A stretch of 64,000 bases of DNA from Sphingosinicella microcystinivorans (GTDB lineage: Bacteria > Pseudomonadota > Alphaproteobacteria > Sphingomonadales > Sphingomonadaceae). Location of the stretch: the NCBI RefSeq assembly GCF_027941835.1, contig NZ_CP116005.1:3053501-3117500 (forward strand), written 5' to 3'. Each line of letters begins with the position of its first letter. Position 1 is the first letter of the stretch. Below the pieces are notes generated by a model. It saw nothing but the letters and a program-made list of their open reading frames with translations. It was not told where the DNA came from and did not search any database. The position numbers were made by a program, and so were the translations under genes. Below are positions 49,040 to 56,486 of this stretch, in pieces.

Positions 49040-51847
49040 ATGTTGAACAAGACCTTCTTCAAGCTTGCAGCGGCGACCCTAGCGCTTGCGGCTCCCATCG
49101 GCGTCGCGGCCTTTCCGGCGCACGCCGACGCGCGCAGCGAATCGAACGATGCCTATGTGCAGGGCTTCCGCCTCTTTCAGGCCGGCGACTATCGCGGCGC
49201 CCGCATCCAGCTCCTGAAGGCGCTGAAGGCCAATCCGAACAACGGTCTTGCCCGGCTGCTTCAGGCGCGCGTCGCGCTGGAGTTCGGCTCCGGCGTGCAG
49301 GCGCAGACGGAACTGGAACGCGCCATGCAGGCGGGCATCCCGTCGTCGAAGGTTCGCCATCTGCGCGCGCACGCCCTGTTGATGCAGCGCAAGTACAGCG
49401 AGGCGATGGACCTGCTCGACGCACGGTCGATCGAGCCGCAGTTCGCCGCCTATGCGGCGCGGCTGCGCGGGCAGATCCTGACGCAGCAGCGCAATCTGCC
49501 GGAAGCGCGCGCCGAGTTCGAACGCGCCCGCCGCATTGCGCCGAACGACCCGGAGACGATGGTCGACGTCGCGCGCTTCTATGCGTCCGACGGCAAGATG
49601 AACGAAGCCTCGGCGCTTGCCGATCAGGTGCTTGCCGCCAAGCCGACGAACGTGAAGGGCCTGATGCTGAAGGGCGACCTCGTGCGCCGCTCGCAGGGGC
49701 TCGAAGCGTCGCTCACCTATTTCAACCGGGCGATCGAGGCCGATCCCAACAACATCGAGGCGCTGCTGGAGCGCGCCGCCACGCTCGGCGACCTCAAGCG
49801 CGAGGATCAGGCGCGCGCCGATCTCAAGCGAATCAACGGGCTGGTGCCGGATCACCCCCTCGCGCTCTATCTGGAAGCCGTGCTCGAAACCCGCAGCGGC
49901 CAGTATGAGAAGGCGCGCCAGTTGATGACGCGCACGAAGGGCCTGCTTGCGAACTACGTGCCGGCGCTGATGCTGCAGGGTATGCTGGCCTATCAGGCGA
50001 ACGACGTGGCGCAGGCCACCGACTTCTTCGGCAAGGTCGTCGCCGCGGCGCCGCAGAGCGTGCTTGCGCGCAAGCTCTACGCAGCCTCGCAGCTCAAGGG
50101 CAACGACACGCGCGGCGCGATCGCCTCGCTGAAGCCGATCATCGATTCCGGGGCTGCCGACGGGCGCACCTTCGCGCTCTACGGCGCCGCCTATGCGCGC
50201 GAGGGCAACATGGCCGAAGCGCAGCAGTATCTCGAAAAGGCCGTCACCGAAGCGCCGAAGGCGGGCGAGCTGAAAACCCAGCTCGCCATGACGCAGCTCC
50301 TGCAGGGTAACGCCGAGGCTGCCGAAGAGGAGTTGATGGCGGTGCTGAAGGACGACAGCAAGTCGCTGCAGGCGCTGATGGTGCTGACGCTGATCCAGAT
50401 CCGTGACCGCGAGTTCGACAAGGCGCTCGCGACCAGCAACCGGATCATCACCCTCTATCCGGACCTGCCGGTCGGCTACAACATCCGCGGCGGCGCCGAG
50501 CTCGGCCTCGGGCAAACGAAGAAGGCCGAGGCCAGCTTCCGCACCGCGCTCCAGAAGAAGGCGGACTATACCGAGGCGCGGCGCAACCTCGCGCAGGTGC
50601 TCATCTCCACGGGCCGCATAGCGGAGGGCGAACGCGAGCTGAAGCTGCTGCTCGAACAGAACAAGCGCGACGGCCGCGCGTTGACCCTGCTCGCCGCGAC
50701 GGCGGCGCGGCGCGGCGACGCCACCGCCCGCGTCGAATGGCTGCGGCAGGCGGCGGCGGTCGACGCGAAGCAGCTCGGCCCGCGCGTGCAGCTCGCCGAC
50801 GCCTACCTCGACACCAACCAGAGCAAGCGCGCGCTCGACGAGGTCGCCTCGATCCTTCGCGACTTCCCCGATCAGCCGCAGGCCCTGCTGGCGGCGGCCC
50901 GCGTGTATGAAGCGGCGGGGCAAGGCAATCAGGTCGAATCGGTTCTGAACCGGCTCGTCAATGCGCAGCCGGACAGCCCGCAGCCGCGCGTCATGCTGGC
51001 CCGCGCGCAGGAGACGAACAGGAAGATCGCGGCGGCGCGCTCCACCTACCAGCGCATTCTGGCGATGCCGCGCGTCAATCCGGCCCCGGTCTATTCGGAA
51101 CTGGTGTTCTTCGAGGCGCGGCAGGGCGACTGGACCGCGGCGAAGGAGTGGGCGGACCGCCTGCGCAAACATGCGCCGAAGGAGAATTTCGGCGACCTCG
51201 CGCTCGGCCGCGCCTATCTCGCCCAGAATCAGCCGGCGGCGGCGCTGCCGTATCTGGAGGCGGCGCAGAAGACGAAGTTCAACCTCGCGGCGGCGCGCGC
51301 GCTGTCACAGGTCTACACGCAGACGGGCAAGACCGGGCAGGCCATCACGGTGATGCAGGCCTATCAGAAGGCCAACCCGCGCGACCCGATCGCGCTCGCG
51401 GCCATCGCCGAATTGCAGATGCAGCAGCGGCAGTACAAGGCGGCCATCGCCAACTACGAGGCGCTGCGCAAGCTGCCCAACGCCGAAAAGAGCGTGACGG
51501 TGCTCAACAACCTCGCCTGGGCCTATTCGCTCGTCGGCGACAAGCGCGCGCTGGCGACGGCGAAGGAGGCCTATGCGGTCGGGCCGAACGTGCCCGCGGT
51601 GCAGGACACCTACGGCTGGCTGCTCATCCGCAACAAGCAGGACAAGACGCTGGCGCTCACGCTGCTGCAGAAGGCGGCGGCGGGCTCGCCGACCGACCCG
51701 GACGTGCGTTTCCACCTCGCCGTCGCCTATGCGATGAACGGGCAGCGCGGCAAGGCGGTGGAGGCGCTGCAAACCGCGCTCAAGACCCCGCAGTTCGACA
51801 GCCGCGGCGCGGCGCAGAAGCTGCTGACGAGCCTGCAGGGCAGCTAG
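49040..51847 (+). CDS. prsT: XrtA/PEP-CTERM system TPR-repeat protein PrsT
   Basis: 935-residue exported protein made almost wholly of tetratricopeptide repeats (for example ALLERAATLGDLKREDQARADLKRI, NNLAWAYSLVGDKRALATAKEAYAVGPNVPAVQDTYGWLLIR). Length and C-terminal WLLIRNKQDKTLALTLLQKAA fit PrsT (TIGR02917), thought to act in export or assembly of the polymer. A Sec signal peptide (about residues 1-30, ending PAHA-DA) is visible, but there is no lipobox Cys, unlike the lipoprotein described for the family. GAGG precedes ATG 49040. Confidence 0.9.
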   Translation: MLNKTFFKLAAATLALAAPIGVAAFPAHADARSESNDAYVQGFRLFQAGDYRGARIQLLKALKANPNNGLARLLQARVALEFGSGVQAQTELERAMQAGIPSSKVRHLRAHALLMQRKYSEAMDLLDARSIEPQFAAYAARLRGQILTQQRNLPEARAEFERARRIAPNDPETMVDVARFYASDGKMNEASALADQVLAAKPTNVKGLMLKGDLVRRSQGLEASLTYFNRAIEADPNNIEALLERAATLGDLKREDQARADLKRINGLVPDHPLALYLEAVLETRSGQYEKARQLMTRTKGLLANYVPALMLQGMLAYQANDVAQATDFFGKVVAAAPQSVLARKLYAASQLKGNDTRGAIASLKPIIDSGAADGRTFALYGAAYAREGNMAEAQQYLEKAVTEAPKAGELKTQLAMTQLLQGNAEAAEEELMAVLKDDSKSLQALMVLTLIQIRDREFDKALATSNRIITLYPDLPVGYNIRGGAELGLGQTKKAEASFRTALQKKADYTEARRNLAQVLISTGRIAEGERELKLLLEQNKRDGRALTLLAATAARRGDATARVEWLRQAAAVDAKQLGPRVQLADAYLDTNQSKRALDEVASILRDFPDQPQALLAAARVYEAAGQGNQVESVLNRLVNAQPDSPQPRVMLARAQETNRKIAAARSTYQRILAMPRVNPAPVYSELVFFEARQGDWTAAKEWADRLRKHAPKENFGDLALGRAYLAQNQPAAALPYLEAAQKTKFNLAAARALSQVYTQTGKTGQAITVMQAYQKANPRDPIALAAIAELQMQQRQYKAAIANYEALRKLPNAEKSVTVLNNLAWAYSLVGDKRALATAKEAYAVGPNVPAVQDTYGWLLIRNKQDKTLALTLLQKAAAGSPTDPDVRFHLAVAYAMNGQRGKAVEALQTALKTPQFDSRGAAQKLLTSLQGS

Positions 51848-51867
51848 GCTCCATCCCGTCCGCGAAA

Positions 51868-51898
51868 CCGGCGGGCAAGGCTTGCCTTTGCCCGCCGG
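51868..51898 (+). terminator. Strong hairpin after prsT
   Basis: CCGGCGGGCAA (51868-51878) pairs perfectly with TTGCCCGCCGG (51888-51898) around a nine-base loop, 21 bases after the prsT stop. It is followed by GACGCTTAAT rather than a T run, so it is a likely transcript end or stability hairpin, separating prsT from tRNA-Pro. Confidence 0.6.
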
Positions 51899-51922
51899 GA
51901 CGCTTAATGGCGGGCGCACGGT

Positions 51923-51999
51923 CGGAGCGTAGCGCAGCCTGGTAGCGCATCACACTGGGGGTGTGGGGGTCGCAGGTTCGAATCCTGTCGCTCCGACCA
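51923..51999 (+). tRNA. tRNA-Pro (anticodon GGG)
   Basis: A 77-base tRNA. CGGAGCG pairs with CGCTCCG, the discriminator is A, and CCA is encoded. The anticodon stem TCACA/TGTGG holds the loop CTGGGGG with anticodon GGG (reads CCC and CCU). The D arm AGCGCAGCCTGGTAGCGC and T arm AGGTTCGAATCCT are standard. A lysis gene pair begins 113 bases downstream. Confidence 0.96.
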
Positions 52000-52111
52000 G
52001 CGTCTTCCCGAAGTTTACGAAATAGTCCGCCACGTGCCGGATTCGCGATAGGATTTGACAAATAGGAACCGGATGGGTTCGTTCTGCCTCCCACGGCAGG
52101 AGAGCCCGCTC

Positions 52112-52666
52112 ATGGCGTCCATCGACGATCTCATCGAAATGCTGCTGCACCGCGAGGGCGGCTTCGTCGACCACCCCGACGACCGCGGCGGACCCACCAA
52201 CTTCGGCATCACCGAGGCCACCGCGCGCGCCGCGGGCTACGCGGGCGCCATGCGGGACCTGCCGCGCAGCCTCGCGGCGGACATCTACCGGAAGCGCTAC
52301 TGGCGGGACACCGGCTTCGACCGCGTGAATGCGCTGATGCCGCGCATCGCGGCGGAGCTGTTCGACACGGGCGTCAACATGGGCCCCGCGGTCGCCACCG
52401 GCTTCCTGCAACGCGCGCTGAACGCGCTCAACCGGCGCGAGCGCGACTGGCCGGACATCCCGCAGAGCCGCGTGATCGACACGGCGACGCTCGCCGCGCT
52501 GAAGGGGCTGGCCGCCGCGCGCGGCAAGGCCGGGGAGACCGTGCTGCTGCGCGCGCTCGAAGCGCTGCAAGGCGCCCGCTACATCGAACTCGCCGAGGCG
52601 CGGCCCGCCAACGAGAGCTTCGTGTTCGGCTGGCTCGCCGGGCGCATCGGCGATTTCCACGCCTGA
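52112..52666 (+). CDS. Glycoside hydrolase family 108 endolysin (GTA/phage-type)
   Basis: 184-residue peptidoglycan hydrolase. The N-terminal GH108 domain (PF05838) has the catalytic-Glu region LLHREGGFVDHPDDRGGPTNFGIT and YRKRYWRDTGFDRV; the C-terminal half matches PG_binding_3 (PF09374; GRIGDFHA end). Such enzymes release phage or gene transfer agents by cleaving the cell wall. ATG 52112 follows GGAG (52099-52102); upstream in-frame starts are less convincing. A holin gene follows 37 bases later. Confidence 0.88.
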   Translation: MASIDDLIEMLLHREGGFVDHPDDRGGPTNFGITEATARAAGYAGAMRDLPRSLAADIYRKRYWRDTGFDRVNALMPRIAAELFDTGVNMGPAVATGFLQRALNALNRRERDWPDIPQSRVIDTATLAALKGLAAARGKAGETVLLRALEALQGARYIELAEARPANESFVFGWLAGRIGDFHA

Positions 52667-52703
52667 ACCGGCGGCAGGAAAGGAACGAGGGAAGGAGAGG
52701 CCC

Positions 52704-53117
52704 ATGTCGCTCGTGGACGGCATCATCGCACCGGTCGCCAAGCTGCTCGACCGCATCATCCCGGACAAGGAGGCGCGCGAACGCGCCAAGCTGGAGCTGA
52801 TCCAGCTCGAAGACAGCCACGAGCTGAAGCTCATCGAGGCGCGCATGGCCGCGATTCTGGCCGAGGCGAACGCGGCGGACCCGTGGACGAGCCGCGCGCG
52901 CCCGAGCTTCCTCTACGTGATGTACGTGCTGCTGCTCTGGTCGATCCCCATGGGCCTCATCGCCGCCGCCGACCCCGCGACGGCGAAGGCGATCGGGCAG
53001 GGGATGGGCGCCTATCTGGAGGCGATCCCCGAGCCGCTCTACATGCTCTTCGGCACCGGCTACCTCGGCTACACGGCGGCGCGCAGCTGGGGGAAGGTGA
53101 AGGGGGCGGATCGGTAG
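52704..53117 (+). CDS. 3TM-type holin (gene transfer agent/phage family)
   Basis: 137-residue membrane protein of the GTA_holin_3TM family (PF11351). An N-terminal amphipathic, charged helix (ARERAKLELIQLEDSHELKLIEARM) is followed by ADPWTSRARPSFLYVMYVLLLWSIPMG, the family hallmark, and a second membrane segment near residues 105-122. It would make the inner-membrane lesion that lets the adjacent endolysin reach the wall. GGAAGGAGAGG-type ribosome site precedes ATG 52704. Confidence 0.85.
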   Translation: MSLVDGIIAPVAKLLDRIIPDKEARERAKLELIQLEDSHELKLIEARMAAILAEANAADPWTSRARPSFLYVMYVLLLWSIPMGLIAAADPATAKAIGQGMGAYLEAIPEPLYMLFGTGYLGYTAARSWGKVKGADR

Positions 53118-53147
53118 GGACAGCGCCCGCACACATCACGGGCCTGA

Positions 53148-53163
53148 TGTCGGCCTGCTTTAC
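53148..53163 (+). promoter_or_regulatory. Putative PrsR upstream activator site, PEP-CTERM gene 1
   Basis: TGTCGGC-CTGC-TTTAC. The same TGTCGGC-N4-TTTAC occurs upstream of the second PEP-CTERM gene, and in both cases exactly 65 bases separate it from the first base of the sigma-54 -24 element. A second in-register block (GAC..CG....G.TAAC, 53184-53200 here) is also shared. It partly overlaps the inverted repeat ACATCA-N6-TGATGT (53133-53150). Assignment to PrsR is inference. Confidence 0.65.
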
Positions 53164-53228
53164 ATCTGCTGCGCGCCGCGGTCGACAGCGCGCTGATAAC
53201 CCACAGGAAACCTTCTATCTTTTCGTTA

Positions 53229-53244
53229 TGGCCTGATTTTTGCA
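53229..53244 (+). promoter_or_regulatory. Sigma-54 (-24/-12) promoter of PEP-CTERM gene 1
   Basis: TGGCCTG-ATTT-TTGCA matches TGGCACR-N4-TTGCW at 14 of 16 positions and has exact GG-N10-GC spacing. Transcription would start near 53255, giving a leader of about 64 bases before ATG 53319, which has AGGAGGAG. The surrounding sequence is AT-richer than its neighbours. Confidence 0.8.
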
Positions 53245-53318
53245 TTTTGACAAAGCGGTTCGGACGGATGGCGACATCCCCCGGCGCGTTGACGACGGCA
53301 AGAACAGGAGGAGCATCA

Positions 53319-54023
53319 ATGACGATGAGAATGCTGGGCCTCGCGGCAAGTATCGCTCTGGCCGGACAGGCGCAGGCGGCCAATCTGGTCCTGAACGGCG
53401 ATTTCGAGGCGGGGAACACGGGGTTCGCGACGAGCTACACGTATAACGCTGCGAACGGCACCGCACAGGGAGTCTATACGGTCGGCAGCAATCCGCGGGC
53501 ATGGCACAGCGCCTTCGTGGTCGCAGGCGATCATACCACCGGCTCGGGGCTGATGTTCATCGCCAACGGCTCGGCGAACGAAGGCGATATCGTCTGGCAG
53601 TCCTCGCCGATCGACATCGCGGCGGGCATCGACTATTTCTTCGAGGCGTTCGTCATGAACGCCTATCCCGCCAGCCCGCCCGTCCTCACGTTCACGGTTT
53701 CGCTGGACGGCGGCGAAGAATTCGAGCTGAACACGCTGACCGTGCCCGTCACGCCGACCGGCATCTGGCACGGCCTCTCCACCACGTTCAACAGCGGCGG
53801 CGCGACAACGGCCAGCCTTTTCCTGCGCAACGCGCAGACCGCCTTCGGCGGCAACGACTTCGCCATCGACGACATCTGGCTGGGCACGACATCCATCGTC
53901 AATCCGACCGAGCCGACGGACCCCGGCGGACCGACCAACCCGGTTCCCGAACCCGCGGCGCTTGCCCTGTTCGGGCTCGGCCTTGCAGGGCTCGGCATAC
54001 TGCGCAGGCGCAAAACGGCCTGA
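53319..54023 (+). CDS. PEP-CTERM sorting domain protein (secreted, CBM-like)
   Basis: 234-residue exported protein. Signal peptide: MTMRMLGLAASIALAGQAQAA. The body begins LVLNGDFEAGNTGFATSY, as in carbohydrate-binding beta-sandwich domains common among PEP-CTERM proteins. It ends in the sorting tag VPEPAALALFGLGLAGLGILRRRK: VPEP box, membrane helix and Arg cluster, recognised and cut by exosortase. A Pro/Thr/Gly linker (PTEPTDPGGPTNP) precedes the tag. It is predicted to be placed at the outer surface or in the matrix, under a sigma-54 promoter. Confidence 0.92.
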   Translation: MTMRMLGLAASIALAGQAQAANLVLNGDFEAGNTGFATSYTYNAANGTAQGVYTVGSNPRAWHSAFVVAGDHTTGSGLMFIANGSANEGDIVWQSSPIDIAAGIDYFFEAFVMNAYPASPPVLTFTVSLDGGEEFELNTLTVPVTPTGIWHGLSTTFNSGGATTASLFLRNAQTAFGGNDFAIDDIWLGTTSIVNPTEPTDPGGPTNPVPEPAALALFGLGLAGLGILRRRKTA

Positions 54024-54046
54024 TTCCAACACTCGGGGTTTCAGGG

Positions 54047-54077
54047 GGGCGGGGCTTCGGCGCCGCCCTCTTTTTTT
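54047..54077 (+). terminator. Rho-independent terminator of PEP-CTERM gene 1
   Basis: GGGCGG (54047-54052) pairs with CCGCCC (54063-54068); an inner GC-TTCG-GC forms a stable UUCG tetraloop; seven T residues follow at 54071-54077. It lies 24 bases after the stop codon and makes the PEP-CTERM gene monocistronic. Confidence 0.85.
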
Positions 54078-54166
54078 GGCACGGACACCAGACAGGGCAA
54101 AAGGCGGTTGGTACAGGGATGACCTTGCGGGCCGTTCGCGTCAGTATGCACGCAAGGGAGAAACAT

Positions 54167-55129
54167 ATGCGGCATATTCTGACCATCGCCCTGCTGCTCG
54201 CGGCGGCACCCGCTTCGGCCGAGACGCTCATCGTCGGCAACAAGGGCGAGAACACGGTGAGTTTCATCGACCTCGCGAGCGGCAAGGAACTGGCACGCTC
54301 GGCGAGCGGGGCGAATCCGCATGAGGTGGCGCTTTCGCCGGACGGGACGCGGGCGGCGGTGGTGAATTATGGCGGCAGCGCGATCGACGTCTATGCGGTG
54401 CCGGGCGGCGAGCGGCTTGCGACGTGGGACATCAGCCCGAACGCGCGGCCGCATGGGCTGCTCTGGCTTGGCGACGGGCGGCTGGTGGCGACCGCCGAGG
54501 GTTCCAAGACGCTGGTGGTGATTGACGGTGCGGACGGGCGCGTGGTGCGGTCGATCCCGACCGGGGCGGAAGGCTCGCACATGGTGGCGGTGCACCCGTC
54601 GCGGCCGCGCGCCTACACGGCGAACATGAAAAGCGGCAGCGCGAGCGTCGTCGACCTCGAAAGCGGGCGGACCATCGGCCATCTGGCGGCCGGGCGCGAG
54701 GCGGAAGGCATCGCGCTGACGCCGGACGGCAAGCAGCTCTGGATCTCGAGCCGGGGATCGAACGAGGTCCACGTCTACGACACGGAGACGGAAAAGCTCG
54801 TGCGGCGCATCGAGGCCGGGCCGTTTCCGCTGCGCATCGCGATCAGCCCGGACGGGAAGGAGGCCGTCACCTCGAATCTCGAGGCAGGCACGCTCGGCGT
54901 TTACAGCGTGGCGACAGGCAGGCTGGAACGCACGGTTCCGGTGAGCGGCACCGCCGACGCCATGCAGGTGACGATCCTGTTCCGGCCGGACGGCAAGCGG
55001 CTCTATGTCGCCGAGACGGGGCGGAACATGGTGGCGGAACTCGAATGGCCGGGCGGCAAGGTGCTGCGGCGGATTCCGGTGGGCGTGAACGGGGACGGGC
55101 TCGGGTGGTCCCCGGTGGGGGCGGAGTAG
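54167..55129 (+). CDS. YVTN-type beta-propeller repeat protein, exported
   Basis: 320-residue periplasmic protein with Sec signal MRHILTIALLLAAAPASAE. Seven-bladed beta-propeller repeats of about 42 residues recur, each with a VALSPDGTRAAVVN-like element (VAVHPSRPRAYTAN, IALTPDGKQLWISS, IAISPDGKEAVTSN, ILFRPDGKRLYVAE). No catalytic motif is evident; such proteins may bind partners or stand near quinoprotein systems. ATG 54167 is preceded by AAGGGAG. It is separated from the PEP-CTERM gene by a strong terminator. Confidence 0.87.
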   Translation: MRHILTIALLLAAAPASAETLIVGNKGENTVSFIDLASGKELARSASGANPHEVALSPDGTRAAVVNYGGSAIDVYAVPGGERLATWDISPNARPHGLLWLGDGRLVATAEGSKTLVVIDGADGRVVRSIPTGAEGSHMVAVHPSRPRAYTANMKSGSASVVDLESGRTIGHLAAGREAEGIALTPDGKQLWISSRGSNEVHVYDTETEKLVRRIEAGPFPLRIAISPDGKEAVTSNLEAGTLGVYSVATGRLERTVPVSGTADAMQVTILFRPDGKRLYVAETGRNMVAELEWPGGKVLRRIPVGVNGDGLGWSPVGAE

Positions 55130-55130
55130 G

Positions 55131-55274
55131 GGGACCCGTCGGAATTCCGCCCATGCCGGGCTGCAAACGGCGGCTTTCTGCGCTTCCGGTGCTCACGTAC
55201 CTTTAGTACGCTCCGCTCCGGTTCTCGAAATCCACCATTTTCGCTCCGGCCTGAACGGAATTCCGATGGGTCCC
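55131..55274. repeat. 144-bp element with 19-bp terminal inverted repeats (MITE-like)
   Basis: The left end (55131-55149) and the reverse complement of the right end (55256-55274) agree at 18 of 19 positions: GGGACCC, one variable base, then TCGGAATTCCG. An inner pair of arms around CGTAC-CTTTA-GTACG (about 55195-55210) makes the whole unit foldable. It starts one base after the beta-propeller stop. No transposase frame lies inside, so if mobile it is non-autonomous. I see no second copy in this window. Confidence 0.65.
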
Positions 55275-55367
55275 GGGCGTTAGGGGCGGATTGTGCGGAG
55301 GGGTTTTTGCCCTCGCCGCCGCTACCCTCACCGACTTCGCCTGCGGCCTTCGGCCAAGGCTTCGTAT

Positions 55368-55389
55368 CCTCTCCCGCGGGCGGGAGAGG
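55368..55389. repeat. Palindromic repeat downstream of the carbonic anhydrase gene
   Basis: CCTCTCCCGC (55368-55377) and GCGGGAGAGG (55380-55389) are exact reverse complements, with only GG between. It sits five bases past the minus-strand stop of the gamma carbonic anhydrase gene and may end its transcript, though no T tract follows. Palindromes of this composition are often dispersed repeats. The rest of the 55275-55394 gap shows nothing else I can name. Confidence 0.55.
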
Positions 55390-55394
55390 AGGGG

Positions 55395-55922
55395 CTATGC
55401 GTCCTGGGGGCGGAGGGGGCGGTGCAGCTTTGCGAGCCTTGCGTAGTGCTTCGGCCCTTCGCGGTTTCCGGCGATCTCTTCCGGGCTGAGATCGCGCACG
55501 TATTTCGCCGGGCGCCCGGCCCACATCTGGCCCGAGGGGATGCGCTTGCCGGGTGTGAGCATCGCGCCCGCCGCCAGCATGGCGTCGCTTTCGATGACGC
55601 AGCCGTCCATGACGATGGCGCCGAGGCCGACGAAGGCGTGGTCGTGGAGCGTGCAGCCGTGGACGATCGCGGTGTGGCCGATGAGGCAGTGGCTGCCGAT
55701 CACGGTGTCGAACGTGCCGCCCGAGACGTGGACGATGGTGCCGTCCTGGATGTTGGTGCCTTCGCCCACGGTGATCGAACCGACGTCGCCGCGCAGCACG
55801 CAATTGTACCAGACGCTCGATCCCGCGCCGATCTTCACCTTGCCGATGACGTGCGCGCCGGGGGCGATGAAGACATCGTCGGCGATCTCGGGCGCGGCGC
55901 CTTCGAACGTATAGACGGGCAT
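55395..55922 (-). CDS. Gamma carbonic anhydrase family protein
   Basis: 175-residue left-handed beta-helix protein built of hexapeptide repeats. Metal ligands are expected from His in TIVHVSGG and the pair in SHCLIGHTAIVHG, as in CamH/YrdA-type proteins. The ending GRPAKYVRDLSPEEI is typical. It may hydrate CO2, but many relatives lack measurable activity, so the reaction is uncertain. ATG 55922 is the family start. A GNAT gene lies 24 bases upstream on the same strand. Confidence 0.92.
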   Translation of the reverse strand: MPVYTFEGAAPEIADDVFIAPGAHVIGKVKIGAGSSVWYNCVLRGDVGSITVGEGTNIQDGTIVHVSGGTFDTVIGSHCLIGHTAIVHGCTLHDHAFVGLGAIVMDGCVIESDAMLAAGAMLTPGKRIPSGQMWAGRPAKYVRDLSPEEIAGNREGPKHYARLAKLHRPLRPQDA

Positions 55923-55946
55923 GGATTTTCCTTCGTGCGTCGGAGA

Positions 55947-56486
55947 TCAGTCCCAGCCGCGCGCGCGGGCATAGACGATGATGCGCGCGTCCGCGTGGCC
56001 GGTGGTGGCGGAGGTCTCGTGGAAATCGAGCTCGGGATGCCGCCGCATCCGCAAGCGGTCCATCAGCCCCCAGCTGCGCGTGTTCTCCGAGACGGTGAGC
56101 GCGACGATGCGCTCGCAGTCGAGGTTGGCGAAGCCCCAGTCGAAGCTGGCGTAGGCGGCTTCCTTGGCGAAGCCCTGACCCCAGCAATCGTGGCGGAAGC
56201 GCCAGCCGATCTCGATCTCGTTCTCGACCGGGGTTCCCGCCTTGTCGCAGACGAGGAGGCCGCAGAAGCCGATGAACGAGAAGTCCGCCTTGCGCTCGAC
56301 CGCCCAGAAGCAGTGGCCGTGCTCGCGCTGGCTGGCGATCATGCGCTCCATCGCGGCGTCGGCATCCGCCGGACTGCGCGGGCCGCCGAGGTGCTCCATC
56401 ACGCGCGCGTCGGCGCACAGCATCCGGAACGGGAGCCGGTCGGACTCGCGCCACGGGCGGAGCTTGAGGCGGTCGGTGACGATCAC
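55947..56486 (-). CDS. GNAT family N-acetyltransferase (RimJ/RimL type)
   Basis: 179-residue acetyltransferase. It opens with VTDRLKLRPWRESDRLPF and has the acetyl-CoA-binding region IGWRFRHDCWGQGFAKEAAYASFDWGF, matching the Acetyltransf_3 group that acetylates protein or small-molecule amines. The acceptor is unknown. A GTG start at 56486 overlaps the argC stop by four bases (GTGA), so it is co-translated with argC. Confidence 0.86.
   Translation of the reverse strand: MIVTDRLKLRPWRESDRLPFRMLCADARVMEHLGGPRSPADADAAMERMIASQREHGHCFWAVERKADFSFIGFCGLLVCDKAGTPVENEIEIGWRFRHDCWGQGFAKEAAYASFDWGFANLDCERIVALTVSENTRSWGLMDRLRMRRHPELDFHETSATTGHADARIIVYARARGWD

Noticed and set aside
54077-54092. TGGCACG upstream of the beta-propeller gene, as a third sigma-54 promoter
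   Set aside because: The -24 half is perfect, but the -12 position reads CCAGA with no GC at the required spacing, and the motif overlaps the T tract of a terminator.
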